Source of the DNA: Acetobacteraceae bacterium
Lineage (GTDB): Bacteria; Pseudomonadota; Alphaproteobacteria; Acetobacterales; Acetobacteraceae
NCBI GenBank assembly: GCA_027311485.1
Contig: DAICYU010000021.1
Span: 1 to 6,420 of the forward strand
Reading direction: 5' to 3'
Length of the DNA: 6,420 bases
Below are positions 1 through 5,525 of the stretch, one piece after another; the first letter of the stretch is position 1; every line of letters starts with the position of its first letter. The notes below the pieces were generated by a model. That model made no database searches and was not told the DNA's origin. It saw only the letters and a list, made by a program, of their open reading frames with translations. The position numbers and the translations under genes are program-made.

Positions 1-280
1 GCTCGTCCCGCAAACGCTCATAAATCCGCTTCGACGTGTGCCGCTGCTTGGCCGGCTGATCTTTATCCGCCGCCAGGATCTGATCGATGAGCCCAACAAA
101 CCGGTCCAGCTTCGGACGCACCGGCGGCCGGCTGCGCCGATATCCCGGCGGCACCGAAAACGACAACATCTTCGCCACCGTCCGAGGGTCAATCCCAAAG
201 CGACGCGCCGCCTCGCGTCCACTGATCCCCTCAACCCGAACCGCATAACGGACCCGACCATATAGCTCCACGCCTCGCAT
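1..280 (-). CDS. istA: IS21-family transposase IstA, N-terminal part (cut by left window edge)
   Basis: This is the first 93 codons of the IstA transposase of an IS21-family insertion sequence, read on the minus strand from an ATG at 280 and open to the edge. IstA is the DDE recombinase that cuts and joins the element ends; the family pairs it with the ATPase helper IstB, which would lie outside the window. The protein begins MRGVELYGRVRYAVRVEG and continues with a helix-turn-helix region (about residues 17-40, GISGREAARRFGIDPRTVAK). Next comes the characteristic SVPPGYRR segment, then PKLDRFVGLIDQIL and a KQRHTSKRIYERLRDE segment, all in the order seen in IS21-type IstA. A G-rich stretch (GGGCTGGGG) lies immediately before the ATG. 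The catalytic DDE domain is beyond the window, so intactness cannot be judged. Recognition is by family resemblance recalled from memory, not by a search. Confidence 0.92.
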   Translation of the reverse strand, partial: MRGVELYGRVRYAVRVEGISGREAARRFGIDPRTVAKMLSFSVPPGYRRSRPPVRPKLDRFVGLIDQILAADKDQPAKQRHTSKRIYERLRDE

Positions 281-321
281 CCCCAGCCCTTTGCACTCAT
301 CGCAAAGAGCGTCCCAACGCC

Positions 322-339
322 GGATTTTTACTCCGGCGC
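322..339 (+). repeat. IS end repeat, inner copy (L2-like)
   Basis: The sequence GGATTTTTACTCCGGCGC matches the outer copy at 368-385 in 16 of 18 positions, differing only at two adjacent central bases. Two such direct repeats set 46 bp apart next to the tip are typical of the multiple transposase-binding sites of IS21-family ends. The inner copy also overlaps an inverted repeat, GCCGGA (319-324) with TCCGGC (332-337). Confidence 0.75.
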
Positions 340-367
340 AACCGGACGACCCGGCCACTTCAGTGAG

Positions 368-385
368 GGATTTTGTCTCCGGCGC
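368..385 (+). repeat. IS end repeat, outer copy (L1-like)
   Basis: The sequence GGATTTTGTCTCCGGCGC is the outermost copy of the 18-bp direct repeat, ending about 7 bp from the presumed element tip. It overlaps the TTG at 373 that opens the longest reading frame of the downstream monooxygenase. A transposase-binding site and a possible translation start therefore share the same bases. Confidence 0.75.
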
Positions 386-2058
386 TTACACAGGGCGCGG
401 CCGACTACATCGCCATGGAAGGCAAATTCGCCAAATACCTGCAGGATGTCTACTCGGCGCCCCCGGTCGAGCGGGAGAGCCTGACCGACAGCTGCGAAAT
501 CCTGGTCGTCGGCGCCGGCTTCGCCGCGCTGCTGCTGTGGTACAAATTGCGCGAAGCCGGATTCCACGACGTAAGGTTCTGTGAAAAGGGCGGCGATGTC
601 GGCGGCACCTGGTACTGGAACCGCTATCCAGGTATCGCCTGCGACGTCGAAGCCTATAGCTACCTGCCTCTGCTGGAGGAAATGGGCTACTTCCCGACGA
701 TGAAGTTCGCCTCGGGGTTCGAAATCCTCGAATACTGCCAAAGCATGGCGACGCGGTTCGGCTTCTACGATCGTTGCCTGTTCCACACCACGGTCGAGCG
801 AACGGACTGGAACGAGGAAACCGGCCGCTGGACCGTCCGCACCGACCGCGGCGACTGCATGAGCGCCCGCTACGTCGTGCTGGCAAACGGCATTCTGACA
901 ACACCCAAGCTCGCCCGGATCGAAGGCATGGAGACGTTCACCGGCAAGTCATTCCATACGTCGCGCTGGGACTACACGGTCGACCTGACGGACAAGCGCA
1001 TCGGCATCATCGGCACCGGCGCCACCGCCGTGCAGGTGATCCCGGAACTCGCCAGGATCGCCCGGGAACTGTTTGTCTTTCAACGCACGCCTTCGACGAT
1101 CGATGTCCGTGACCAGCGCGAAACGACACAGGCGGAGATCGAAACCTGGTCCAAGGAGCCCGGCTGGGCCCGCGCCCGACGGGAGCGGCTCGCCACGATT
1201 TCGTCCGGTCGAACCGCGCTTCAAGGAAATGACGACTTCCTGTCTGGCAAGATCAGCGACTTCAGGCCACGCCGGCAATACGACCGGGAGCTGTCGCAGG
1301 AAGAACTGGTGCAGAAACAGCTCAACACCAACTTCCGGATCATGGAACAAATCCGCGCCCGGGTGGATGCGGTCGTCAAGGACCCGAAAACCGCGGCGGC
1401 GTTGAAACCGTATTATCCGTATGGCTGCAAGCGCCCCACCTTCCACGACGAATACCTGCCGACGTTCAACCTGCCGCATGTGAAGCTGGTCGATACGGCG
1501 CCGCTTGGCGTCCAAAGGATCAACGCAACCGGCGTGGTGCATGACGGCGTGGACTATCCGCTGGATGTCCTGATCTACGCGACCGGATTTCAATGGATGG
1601 CGACGTCGACGTTCAACATGGTGACAGGCCGTAACGGACAAACCCTGCGGGAGAAGTGGCGGTCCGAGGGCGTCCGGACGTTTCTGGGCTTGCACAGTCA
1701 CGGCTTTCCCAACTTGTTCATCATGTCGGGGCCGCAGGGCGGCGGCGGACAGTTCAACTTCACCCGCGGAATCGAAGGCCACACCGACTACGTCGTGTGG
1801 ATGCTGAAGACGTTGCGGGACCGTGGCGTGGGCATCGTCGATATCCGCAAGGAGCCGGAGGATGCCTATGCCGAGCACTGCCGGGAGGCGGATATAAGGA
1901 CGCGGCCGTTGCGCGACTGCCTGTCGTACTACAACGGCGACGGTGCCGCCGAACCCGGCAGCCTCGCCTATTACGGCGGTCCGGCCAAATGGCATGAGCT
2001 TCGCCGAGCCGCCCAGGAGTCGCTGGAGCCCTACGTTTTTGCGATGGCGCCAACCTGA
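373..2058 (+). CDS. Baeyer-Villiger type flavin monooxygenase, N-terminus replaced by IS end
   Basis: This is a class B FAD/NADPH monooxygenase, a family that converts ketones to esters or lactones with O2. Counting from the TTG at 373, the FAD Rossmann motif is GAGFAA (47-52), followed by VGGTWYWNRYPG (76-87) and the active-site-region Asp91. The Baeyer-Villiger fingerprint FTGKSFHTSRWD is at 189-200, the NADPH motif GTGATA at 214-219, the Lys353-Arg354 pair in CKRPTFHDEY (the likely catalytic Arg), and ATGF at 403-406. It most resembles the longer cyclopentadecanone-monooxygenase-like group of about 600 residues, whose members carry an N-terminal extension before the GKFAxYL segment. Here native sequence starts only at GAADYIAMEGKFAKYL (from 394); everything earlier is IS DNA. 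A stop (TGA 364-366) lies upstream in frame. Possible starts are TTG 373, with GAGGGA just before it, or ATG 415, with no clear ribosome site. All catalytic motifs remain, so activity is possible but expression is doubtful. The substrate is unknown. Confidence 0.88.
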   Translation: MSPALTQGAADYIAMEGKFAKYLQDVYSAPPVERESLTDSCEILVVGAGFAALLLWYKLREAGFHDVRFCEKGGDVGGTWYWNRYPGIACDVEAYSYLPLLEEMGYFPTMKFASGFEILEYCQSMATRFGFYDRCLFHTTVERTDWNEETGRWTVRTDRGDCMSARYVVLANGILTTPKLARIEGMETFTGKSFHTSRWDYTVDLTDKRIGIIGTGATAVQVIPELARIARELFVFQRTPSTIDVRDQRETTQAEIETWSKEPGWARARRERLATISSGRTALQGNDDFLSGKISDFRPRRQYDRELSQEELVQKQLNTNFRIMEQIRARVDAVVKDPKTAAALKPYYPYGCKRPTFHDEYLPTFNLPHVKLVDTAPLGVQRINATGVVHDGVDYPLDVLIYATGFQWMATSTFNMVTGRNGQTLREKWRSEGVRTFLGLHSHGFPNLFIMSGPQGGGGQFNFTRGIEGHTDYVVWMLKTLRDRGVGIVDIRKEPEDAYAEHCREADIRTRPLRDCLSYYNGDGAAEPGSLAYYGGPAKWHELRRAAQESLEPYVFAMAPT

Positions 2059-2067
2059 TCGCCGGCG

Positions 2068-2097
2068 TTGCCAATAAGGTAAAATATGAAACCATAT
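2068..2097 (+). promoter_or_regulatory. AT-rich patch with weak promoter-like elements before the amidohydrolase
   Basis: The 94-bp gap after the monooxygenase contains an unusually AT-rich patch for this GC-rich DNA. It includes TTGCCA at 2068-2073 (5 of 6 to a sigma70 -35 box) and a small inverted repeat ATATG-AAAC-CATAT at 2084-2097. No good -10 box lies at 17 bp, so this is only a candidate for a promoter or operator. An internal promoter here would allow the amidohydrolase to be expressed despite the upstream IS insertion. Confidence 0.2.
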
Positions 2098-2152
2098 GGC
2101 CGGGGCGATGGTCGCCGCACACCGGGCCGGACGATACAGCGGAGAGAACGTC

Positions 2153-2980
2153 ATGCAGATCATCGACGCCCAGATCCATACATGGGGAACCGGCTTACCC
2201 AGCAATCTTTCGCATCGGCAGGTGACGGCCTTCACCCCGGCCGAAGCCATCGCACTGATGGACGAAGGCGGGGTCGATGCCGCCGTGATCCATCCGCCCG
2301 GCTGGGACCCGAATTCGACCGACATGGCCTTCAAGGCGGTTCGCGATTACCCGGGCCGGTTTGCCATCATGGGGTCGTTGCCGCTCGATCAGCCGGACTC
2401 CCGGTCGAAGATCGCGCATTGGCGCGACCAACCGGGCATGCTTGGCCTGCGCTATACGTTTCTGCATGAGCCCGCGCGGCAATGGCTCGCCGACGGCACG
2501 ATCGCGTGGCTGTGGACGGAAGCCGAGAAGGCAGACGTGCCGATTGCCATGCTGGCGACCGATTCGTTGCAGGATATCGCCGGGATCGCTGAACGCCATC
2601 CTGGGCTGCGGTTGACGATCGATCACCTGGGCGGACGCGGCGGATTGACCACCCTGAAGGACGCGGCGGCAATGACCCACATGCCGCAGCTTCTGGCGCT
2701 GGCGAAGTTCCCCAACGTGGCGGTCAAGGCGACCGGCGCGCCCGGCTATTCCAGCCAGGCCTATCCATTTCCGGCAATGCATCCGTATATACGACAGATC
2801 TACGATGCTTTCGGCCCGCACCGCATGTTCTGGGGCACCGACATCACCAAGATGCCGTGCACCTGGCGTCAGTGCGTCACCATGTTCACCGAGGAATTGC
2901 CGTGGCTCAGTGAGGCGGACAAGCGCCTGATCATGGGCGATGCGCTGTGCGCCTGGTGGGGCTGGAACCGCGCCGCCTGA
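2153..2980 (+). CDS. Amidohydrolase family 2 (ACMSD/lactonase-like TIM-barrel) protein
   Basis: This 275-residue protein belongs to the Amidohydro_2 group of TIM-barrel hydrolases and decarboxylases, which includes lactonases and ACMSD-type decarboxylases. The start motif is IIDAQIHTWG (residues 3-12), where most relatives have D-x-H-x-H; here the first His is Gln7 while His9 is kept. Later conserved points are TIDHLGGRGG (His158) and FWGTDITKMP (Asp230, the usual C-terminal catalytic or metal-ligand Asp). The end, LIMGDALCAWWGW, matches the family's closing helix. The ATG at 2153 is chosen because GGAGAGAA at 2141-2148 lies at a good distance and the family motif starts immediately. An in-frame ATG at 2096 would add 19 unmatched residues without a ribosome site. 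It lies 94 bp after the monooxygenase on the same strand, so hydrolysis or decarboxylation of a monooxygenase product is a reasonable but unproven role. Confidence 0.85.
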   Translation: MQIIDAQIHTWGTGLPSNLSHRQVTAFTPAEAIALMDEGGVDAAVIHPPGWDPNSTDMAFKAVRDYPGRFAIMGSLPLDQPDSRSKIAHWRDQPGMLGLRYTFLHEPARQWLADGTIAWLWTEAEKADVPIAMLATDSLQDIAGIAERHPGLRLTIDHLGGRGGLTTLKDAAAMTHMPQLLALAKFPNVAVKATGAPGYSSQAYPFPAMHPYIRQIYDAFGPHRMFWGTDITKMPCTWRQCVTMFTEELPWLSEADKRLIMGDALCAWWGWNRAA

Positions 2981-3063
2981 CAGCGCGACAACATCCGTTC
3001 ACAGCACCCGCGGCGATTGCCAGGGGAGTCGATACCGGACAGAGTTACGCCTGAGCAGTCGGA

Positions 3064-3082
3064 CATCCGGGTCAATCGGATG
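3064..3082 (+). promoter_or_regulatory. Inverted repeat upstream of the binding-protein gene
   Basis: CATCCG (3064-3069) and CGGATG (3077-3082) form a perfect 6-bp inverted repeat with a 7-base spacer, ending 23 bp before the ATG of the substrate-binding protein. It may be an operator or a hairpin in the leader of that transcript. No clear -35/-10 pair accompanies it, so function is uncertain. Confidence 0.25.
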
Positions 3083-3105
3083 CCACATGTCTCGGGGAGG
3101 GAAAT

Positions 3106-4350
3106 ATGAATCAGTCCATCAGCCGCCGGGGCGCTATCGGCGGAGGTCTTGTCGCCGGAGCCGGCCTTGCCTTGCCACGTCGTGCCAGGGCCGCAGGCCA
3201 GCCCATCCGCATCGGCGTCCTGACCGACATGAGCGGCACATACGCGGCACTGACCGGCGCGGGTTCCGTCCTGGCCGCACGGATGGCGATCGAGGATTTC
3301 GCCAAGGTGCATCCCGAGATCAAGGTGGAGCTTGTCTCGGCCGACATGTTGCTGAAGCCTGACGTGGCGCTGTCGATTGCCGGCGATTGGTTCGACAACC
3401 AGGGCGTAGACCTGTTGACGGACCTGCCGCTGTCCTCGGCCGCGATTGCGGTGGGGGAGATGGCGAAAGCGAAGGACAAGCTTGCGATCTTTACCGGCGC
3501 TGCCTCCTCGATCCTGACCGGTGCCCGCTGCGGTCCGAACCATTTGCACTGGGCCTACGACACATGGGGTATCCCGCACGCGATCGTGGAAAGCACGGTG
3601 AAGGCGGGCGCCAATACCTGGTATTTCATCACCGCGGACTATGCCTATGGCCAGCAACTGGAGCACGACGCGGCGTCCTTCGTGACCAGGGCCGGCGGCA
3701 AGGTCCTGGGTTCGGCGCGTTATCCGTTTCCGGGCACAACGGACTTCTCGGCCTTCCTGCTGTCGGGCAAGGCGAGCGGCGCGAAAGTGATCGGGCTGGC
3801 CAATGGTGGCGTCGATGCGGTGAACTGCGTCAAGCAGGCGGCGGAATTCGGCATCATGCAGGGCGGCCAGAAGGTCGTCGGCGTCGGGCTGCTGATCGAT
3901 GACATCCTTAGCATCGGCCTCAAGTCCGCGCACGGCGTGCTGCTGGCGGAGCCGTATTACTGGAATCTGAACGACGGCACCCACGGCTTCGCCCGCCGCT
4001 ACCAGGCGCGTATGCCGCAACGATCCATGCCGAATTCGGCGCAGGCGGGGCTTTATTCCGCCATCACCCACTACCTGAAGGCGGTGGCGGTGATGGGGCC
4101 GGAGAAGGCAAAGGCCAGCGGACGCGCCGTGATTGCGCAGATGCGCGCGATCCCGGTTGAGGATGTGATCTTCGGCACGAGCACGATTCGCCCCGATGGG
4201 CGCGTGATCCACAACATGTATTTGTTCGAGGTCAAGCAGCCGTCGGAATCGAAGGAAACCTGGGATCTGCTGCGGCTGAAGGATACGATCCCCGCCGACC
4301 GTGCCTTCCGGCCCATGGCCGAGGATGGTTGCCCGATGATCCACGCCTGA
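3106..4350 (+). CDS. ABC transporter substrate-binding protein, Leu/Ile/Val-binding type, Tat-exported
   Basis: This 414-residue periplasmic binding protein of the Peripla_BP_6 (LivJ-like) class captures a small solute and delivers it to an ABC permease. Residues 1-29 look like a twin-arginine signal peptide: SRRGAIGGG at 6-14, a short hydrophobic stretch, and likely cleavage after ARA at 27-29. The mature part opens with PIRIGVLTDMSGTYAALTG, the classic first strand and ligand loop. It continues with ITADYAYG, GTTDFS (210-215) and NCVKQAAEFGI (from 240), and ends with the AEDGCPMIHA tail. Cys142 and Cys241 could pair, but this is a guess. The start is well supported by GGGGAGGG at 3094-3101. 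The gene lies 125 bp after the amidohydrolase on the same strand. No permease or ATPase gene is in view. In these proteobacteria such binding proteins are commonly linked to uptake of amides, aromatic or other organic acids, and the ligand cannot be told here. It is a clear paralogue of the gene at 5526-6420. Confidence 0.93.
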   Translation: MNQSISRRGAIGGGLVAGAGLALPRRARAAGQPIRIGVLTDMSGTYAALTGAGSVLAARMAIEDFAKVHPEIKVELVSADMLLKPDVALSIAGDWFDNQGVDLLTDLPLSSAAIAVGEMAKAKDKLAIFTGAASSILTGARCGPNHLHWAYDTWGIPHAIVESTVKAGANTWYFITADYAYGQQLEHDAASFVTRAGGKVLGSARYPFPGTTDFSAFLLSGKASGAKVIGLANGGVDAVNCVKQAAEFGIMQGGQKVVGVGLLIDDILSIGLKSAHGVLLAEPYYWNLNDGTHGFARRYQARMPQRSMPNSAQAGLYSAITHYLKAVAVMGPEKAKASGRAVIAQMRAIPVEDVIFGTSTIRPDGRVIHNMYLFEVKQPSESKETWDLLRLKDTIPADRAFRPMAEDGCPMIHA

Positions 4351-4351
4351 A

Positions 4352-4402
4352 CGGCGGCCGAGTGCGAACGACCAGCCTGCGCCGGCTGGCGTTTGTCCGC
4401 CG
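4352..4402. terminator. Possible nested stem-loop between convergent genes
   Basis: The 53-bp gap between the convergent stop codons holds an inner stem CCAGCC (4372-4377) with GGCTGG (4384-4389). An outer pair, CGGCGG (4352-4357) with CCGCCG (4397-4402), surrounds it. This nested symmetry in a convergent gap suits a bidirectional terminator, but there is no T-run on either side, so it could simply reflect GC-rich sequence. Confidence 0.35.
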
Positions 4403-4427
4403 CTTACATGGCACCGCTTACATGGCG
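4400..4427 (+). repeat. 14-bp tandem duplication at the flavoprotein stop codon
   Basis: Positions 4400-4413 (CCGCTTACATGGCA) and 4414-4427 (CCGCTTACATGGCG) are tandem copies differing only in the last base. On the minus strand the first copy read encodes H-V-S-G and the second, shifted by 14 bases, encodes A-M-stop. The stop of the flavoprotein gene therefore exists only because of the duplication. Confidence 0.85.
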
Positions 4428-4946
4428 CCGCACCGCGTCCATAAGCTGATCGGCCGGTGCGAGCCGCGGACCCCGGCCGTCGTCCACCGGCGGCACGATG
4501 GCAACGCCCCAGGCGGCCAGGGTCCGCAGCGACGCCTGTGCCGCCGGATGCGCGAGCAGCGGCTGGTTCAGCGACGGCGCCACGATGACCGGCGTGTGGC
4601 GTCCGATCGCCTCGGCGACGATTGACAGGGCCAGGTTGTCGGCGATGCCCGCGGCGAGCTTGTTCAGCGAGTTGAAGCTGCATGGCGCGAACAGGACAAC
4701 GCCGCGCGGCGGCTGCGGCCGGATGGCCGCATCGAAATAGCTTTCCACCACCTGCACGGCCGGGATGTCCGCCAGATCACGGAACGCGATAATCCGTGAC
4801 GCATGCGGCGTCGGCACCGCCAGCACGCGGACGAAGCCAAGGCCGAGCAGATCGCGCAGGAGGGCGGGGCAGCGGCTTGCCGTCGCGGCGCCGCTGATGA
4901 CCAGATAAGCGGTGTCAAACGCCTCGGTCGCCGTCTGCGCCGGCAT
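4404..4946 (-). CDS. HFCD-fold flavoprotein, PPCDC/EpiD-like, substrate unknown
   Basis: This 180-residue protein is of the homo-oligomeric flavin-containing Cys decarboxylase (HFCD) group, which includes CoaC/Dfp, EpiD and, more distantly, UbiX. Recognisable elements are an N-terminal strand and turn, AYLVISGAATASRCPALL (13-30), and FAPCSFNSLNKLAAGIADNL (86-105), equivalent to the family PASANT motif and DNL flavin-site loop. APSLNQPLLAHP (123-134) corresponds to PxMNxxMW. The His usually found shortly before PASANT in the decarboxylases is not apparent (the region reads DAAIRPQPPRG), and the later substrate-clamp Cys of CoaC is absent. Ordinary CoaC function is therefore unlikely, and it may use FMN for another reaction. 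GGAGG lies only about 2 bases before the ATG, behind a run of eight G, so the start is slightly uncertain. The gene follows the F420-type oxidoreductase by 27 bp, probably in one transcript. Confidence 0.75.
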   Translation of the reverse strand: MPAQTATEAFDTAYLVISGAATASRCPALLRDLLGLGFVRVLAVPTPHASRIIAFRDLADIPAVQVVESYFDAAIRPQPPRGVVLFAPCSFNSLNKLAAGIADNLALSIVAEAIGRHTPVIVAPSLNQPLLAHPAAQASLRTLAAWGVAIVPPVDDGRGPRLAPADQLMDAVRRHVSGAM

Positions 4947-4973
4947 GACCTCCGTCCCCCCCCGGCGGACGAG

Positions 4974-5438
4974 TTAGCCGATGGGGTCCAGCACGACCAC
5001 GGGGATTTCACGCTCCGTCTTGCGCTGGTAATCGGCGTAGGGCGGCCAGAATTCGAGCGACTTCTCCCACAACGCGGCCCGTTCCTCCCCGCTGACGGTC
5101 CTGGCACGGGCCCGCGTCTTCAAGGTGCCGACCTGGATTTCGACCTCCGGGTTGGCAAGGATGTTGCGGTACCAGCCGGGATGTTCGGGTGCGCCGCCTT
5201 TTGAGGCGATGACGAAATAGCTGTTGCCGGTTGACCCGTAGAACAGCGGGAAGATGTATTTCTCGCCCGACTTGCGGCCTGTTGTCGTCAGCAACAGGGA
5301 CGGAACCATCATCTCCGGCCGGCCGGGTTGGGTCATTCTGTACATGTGCCCATCCGTGCCGCCGCTGGAAAGATAGCGGTTGGTGTGCTCCACCATCCAT
5401 TCCGGCAGATTGGGGGCGAGCTTGGCGTCGGTCATCAT
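4974..5438 (-). CDS. Deazaflavin (F420)-dependent nitroreductase-family oxidoreductase (DDN-like)
   Basis: This 154-residue protein has the split beta-barrel fold of the DDN/F420H2-dependent reductase family, which in mycobacteria binds reduced F420 and transfers hydride to varied acceptors. Seen here are LLLTTTGRKSGEKY (48-61), the signature that opens the barrel and contacts the cofactor phosphate; FYGSTGNSYFVIASKGGAPEHPGWYRNILANPEVE (about 66-100), the strongest family signature; and the tail PPYADYQRKTEREIPVVVL. Length is normal for the family. The ATG at 5438 is chosen because GGGAG (5444-5448 on the minus strand) lies 5 bases upstream; an upstream in-frame start at 5507 adds 23 unmatched residues. 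A second ATG follows directly at 5435. The family is best known from actinobacteria but also occurs in some proteobacteria. Whether this host makes F420, or the protein uses another flavin or heme, cannot be told. The flavoprotein gene follows 27 bp later. Confidence 0.88.
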   Translation of the reverse strand: MMTDAKLAPNLPEWMVEHTNRYLSSGGTDGHMYRMTQPGRPEMMVPSLLLTTTGRKSGEKYIFPLFYGSTGNSYFVIASKGGAPEHPGWYRNILANPEVEIQVGTLKTRARARTVSGEERAALWEKSLEFWPPYADYQRKTEREIPVVVLDPIG

Positions 5439-5460
5439 CGGGTCTCCCGTAGGTCTGCCG

Positions 5461-5471
5461 AGTATATTATG
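5461..5471 (-). promoter_or_regulatory. Candidate -10 region upstream of the F420-type oxidoreductase
   Basis: In the 87-bp gap between the two minus-strand genes the only AT-rich stretch reads CATAATATACT on the minus strand. It contains CATAAT and TATACT, each 5 of 6 to a sigma70 -10 box, about 23-33 bases before the ATG. No convincing -35 box lies at the normal spacing. It may give the oxidoreductase and flavoprotein a promoter separate from the binding-protein gene upstream. Confidence 0.35.
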
Positions 5472-5525
5472 CAGGTTCGGACCCGTTGATAGGGGCCGTC
5501 CGCTCAATCGACGCGGGTAGCGCCG

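Larger units (their letters stand above)
281..392 (-). mobile_element. IS21-family element terminus (left end, istA side)
   Basis: This is the noncoding end of the IS element between the istA start and the flanking monooxygenase gene. Read outward-in on the minus strand, the presumed tip is TGTGTAAGCGCCGGAG, beginning at 392. IS21 elements usually begin TG and end CA and carry several repeated transposase-binding sites near each tip, which fits what is seen here. The exact tip could be 390 or 392, because the plus-strand sequence here is TTACACA and either CA could be terminal. The DNA changes from IS-like sequence to monooxygenase coding sequence at about 393. The partner end and any target duplication lie outside the window. 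Confidence 0.75.

Noticed and set aside
38..265. Small plus-strand open frame in the IS region
   Set aside because: It is antisense to the IstA N-terminus, which matches the IS21 family closely; the plus-strand product is Arg/Pro-rich and unlike any known family.
2096..2152. Upstream start for the amidohydrolase at 2096
   Set aside because: The added 19 residues match nothing in the family and lack a ribosome site, whereas ATG 2153 follows GGAGAGAA and begins at the conserved IIDAQIH motif.
949..2334. Long open frame on the minus strand opposite the monooxygenase gene
   Set aside because: It has no family resemblance and an Arg/His-rich composition typical of antisense frames in GC-rich genes, and the plus strand carries clear catalytic motifs.
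2869..4683. 604-residue minus-strand open frame opposite the binding-protein gene
   Set aside because: It is antisense to a well-supported gene and has no recognisable domains; its length follows from high GC and few stops.
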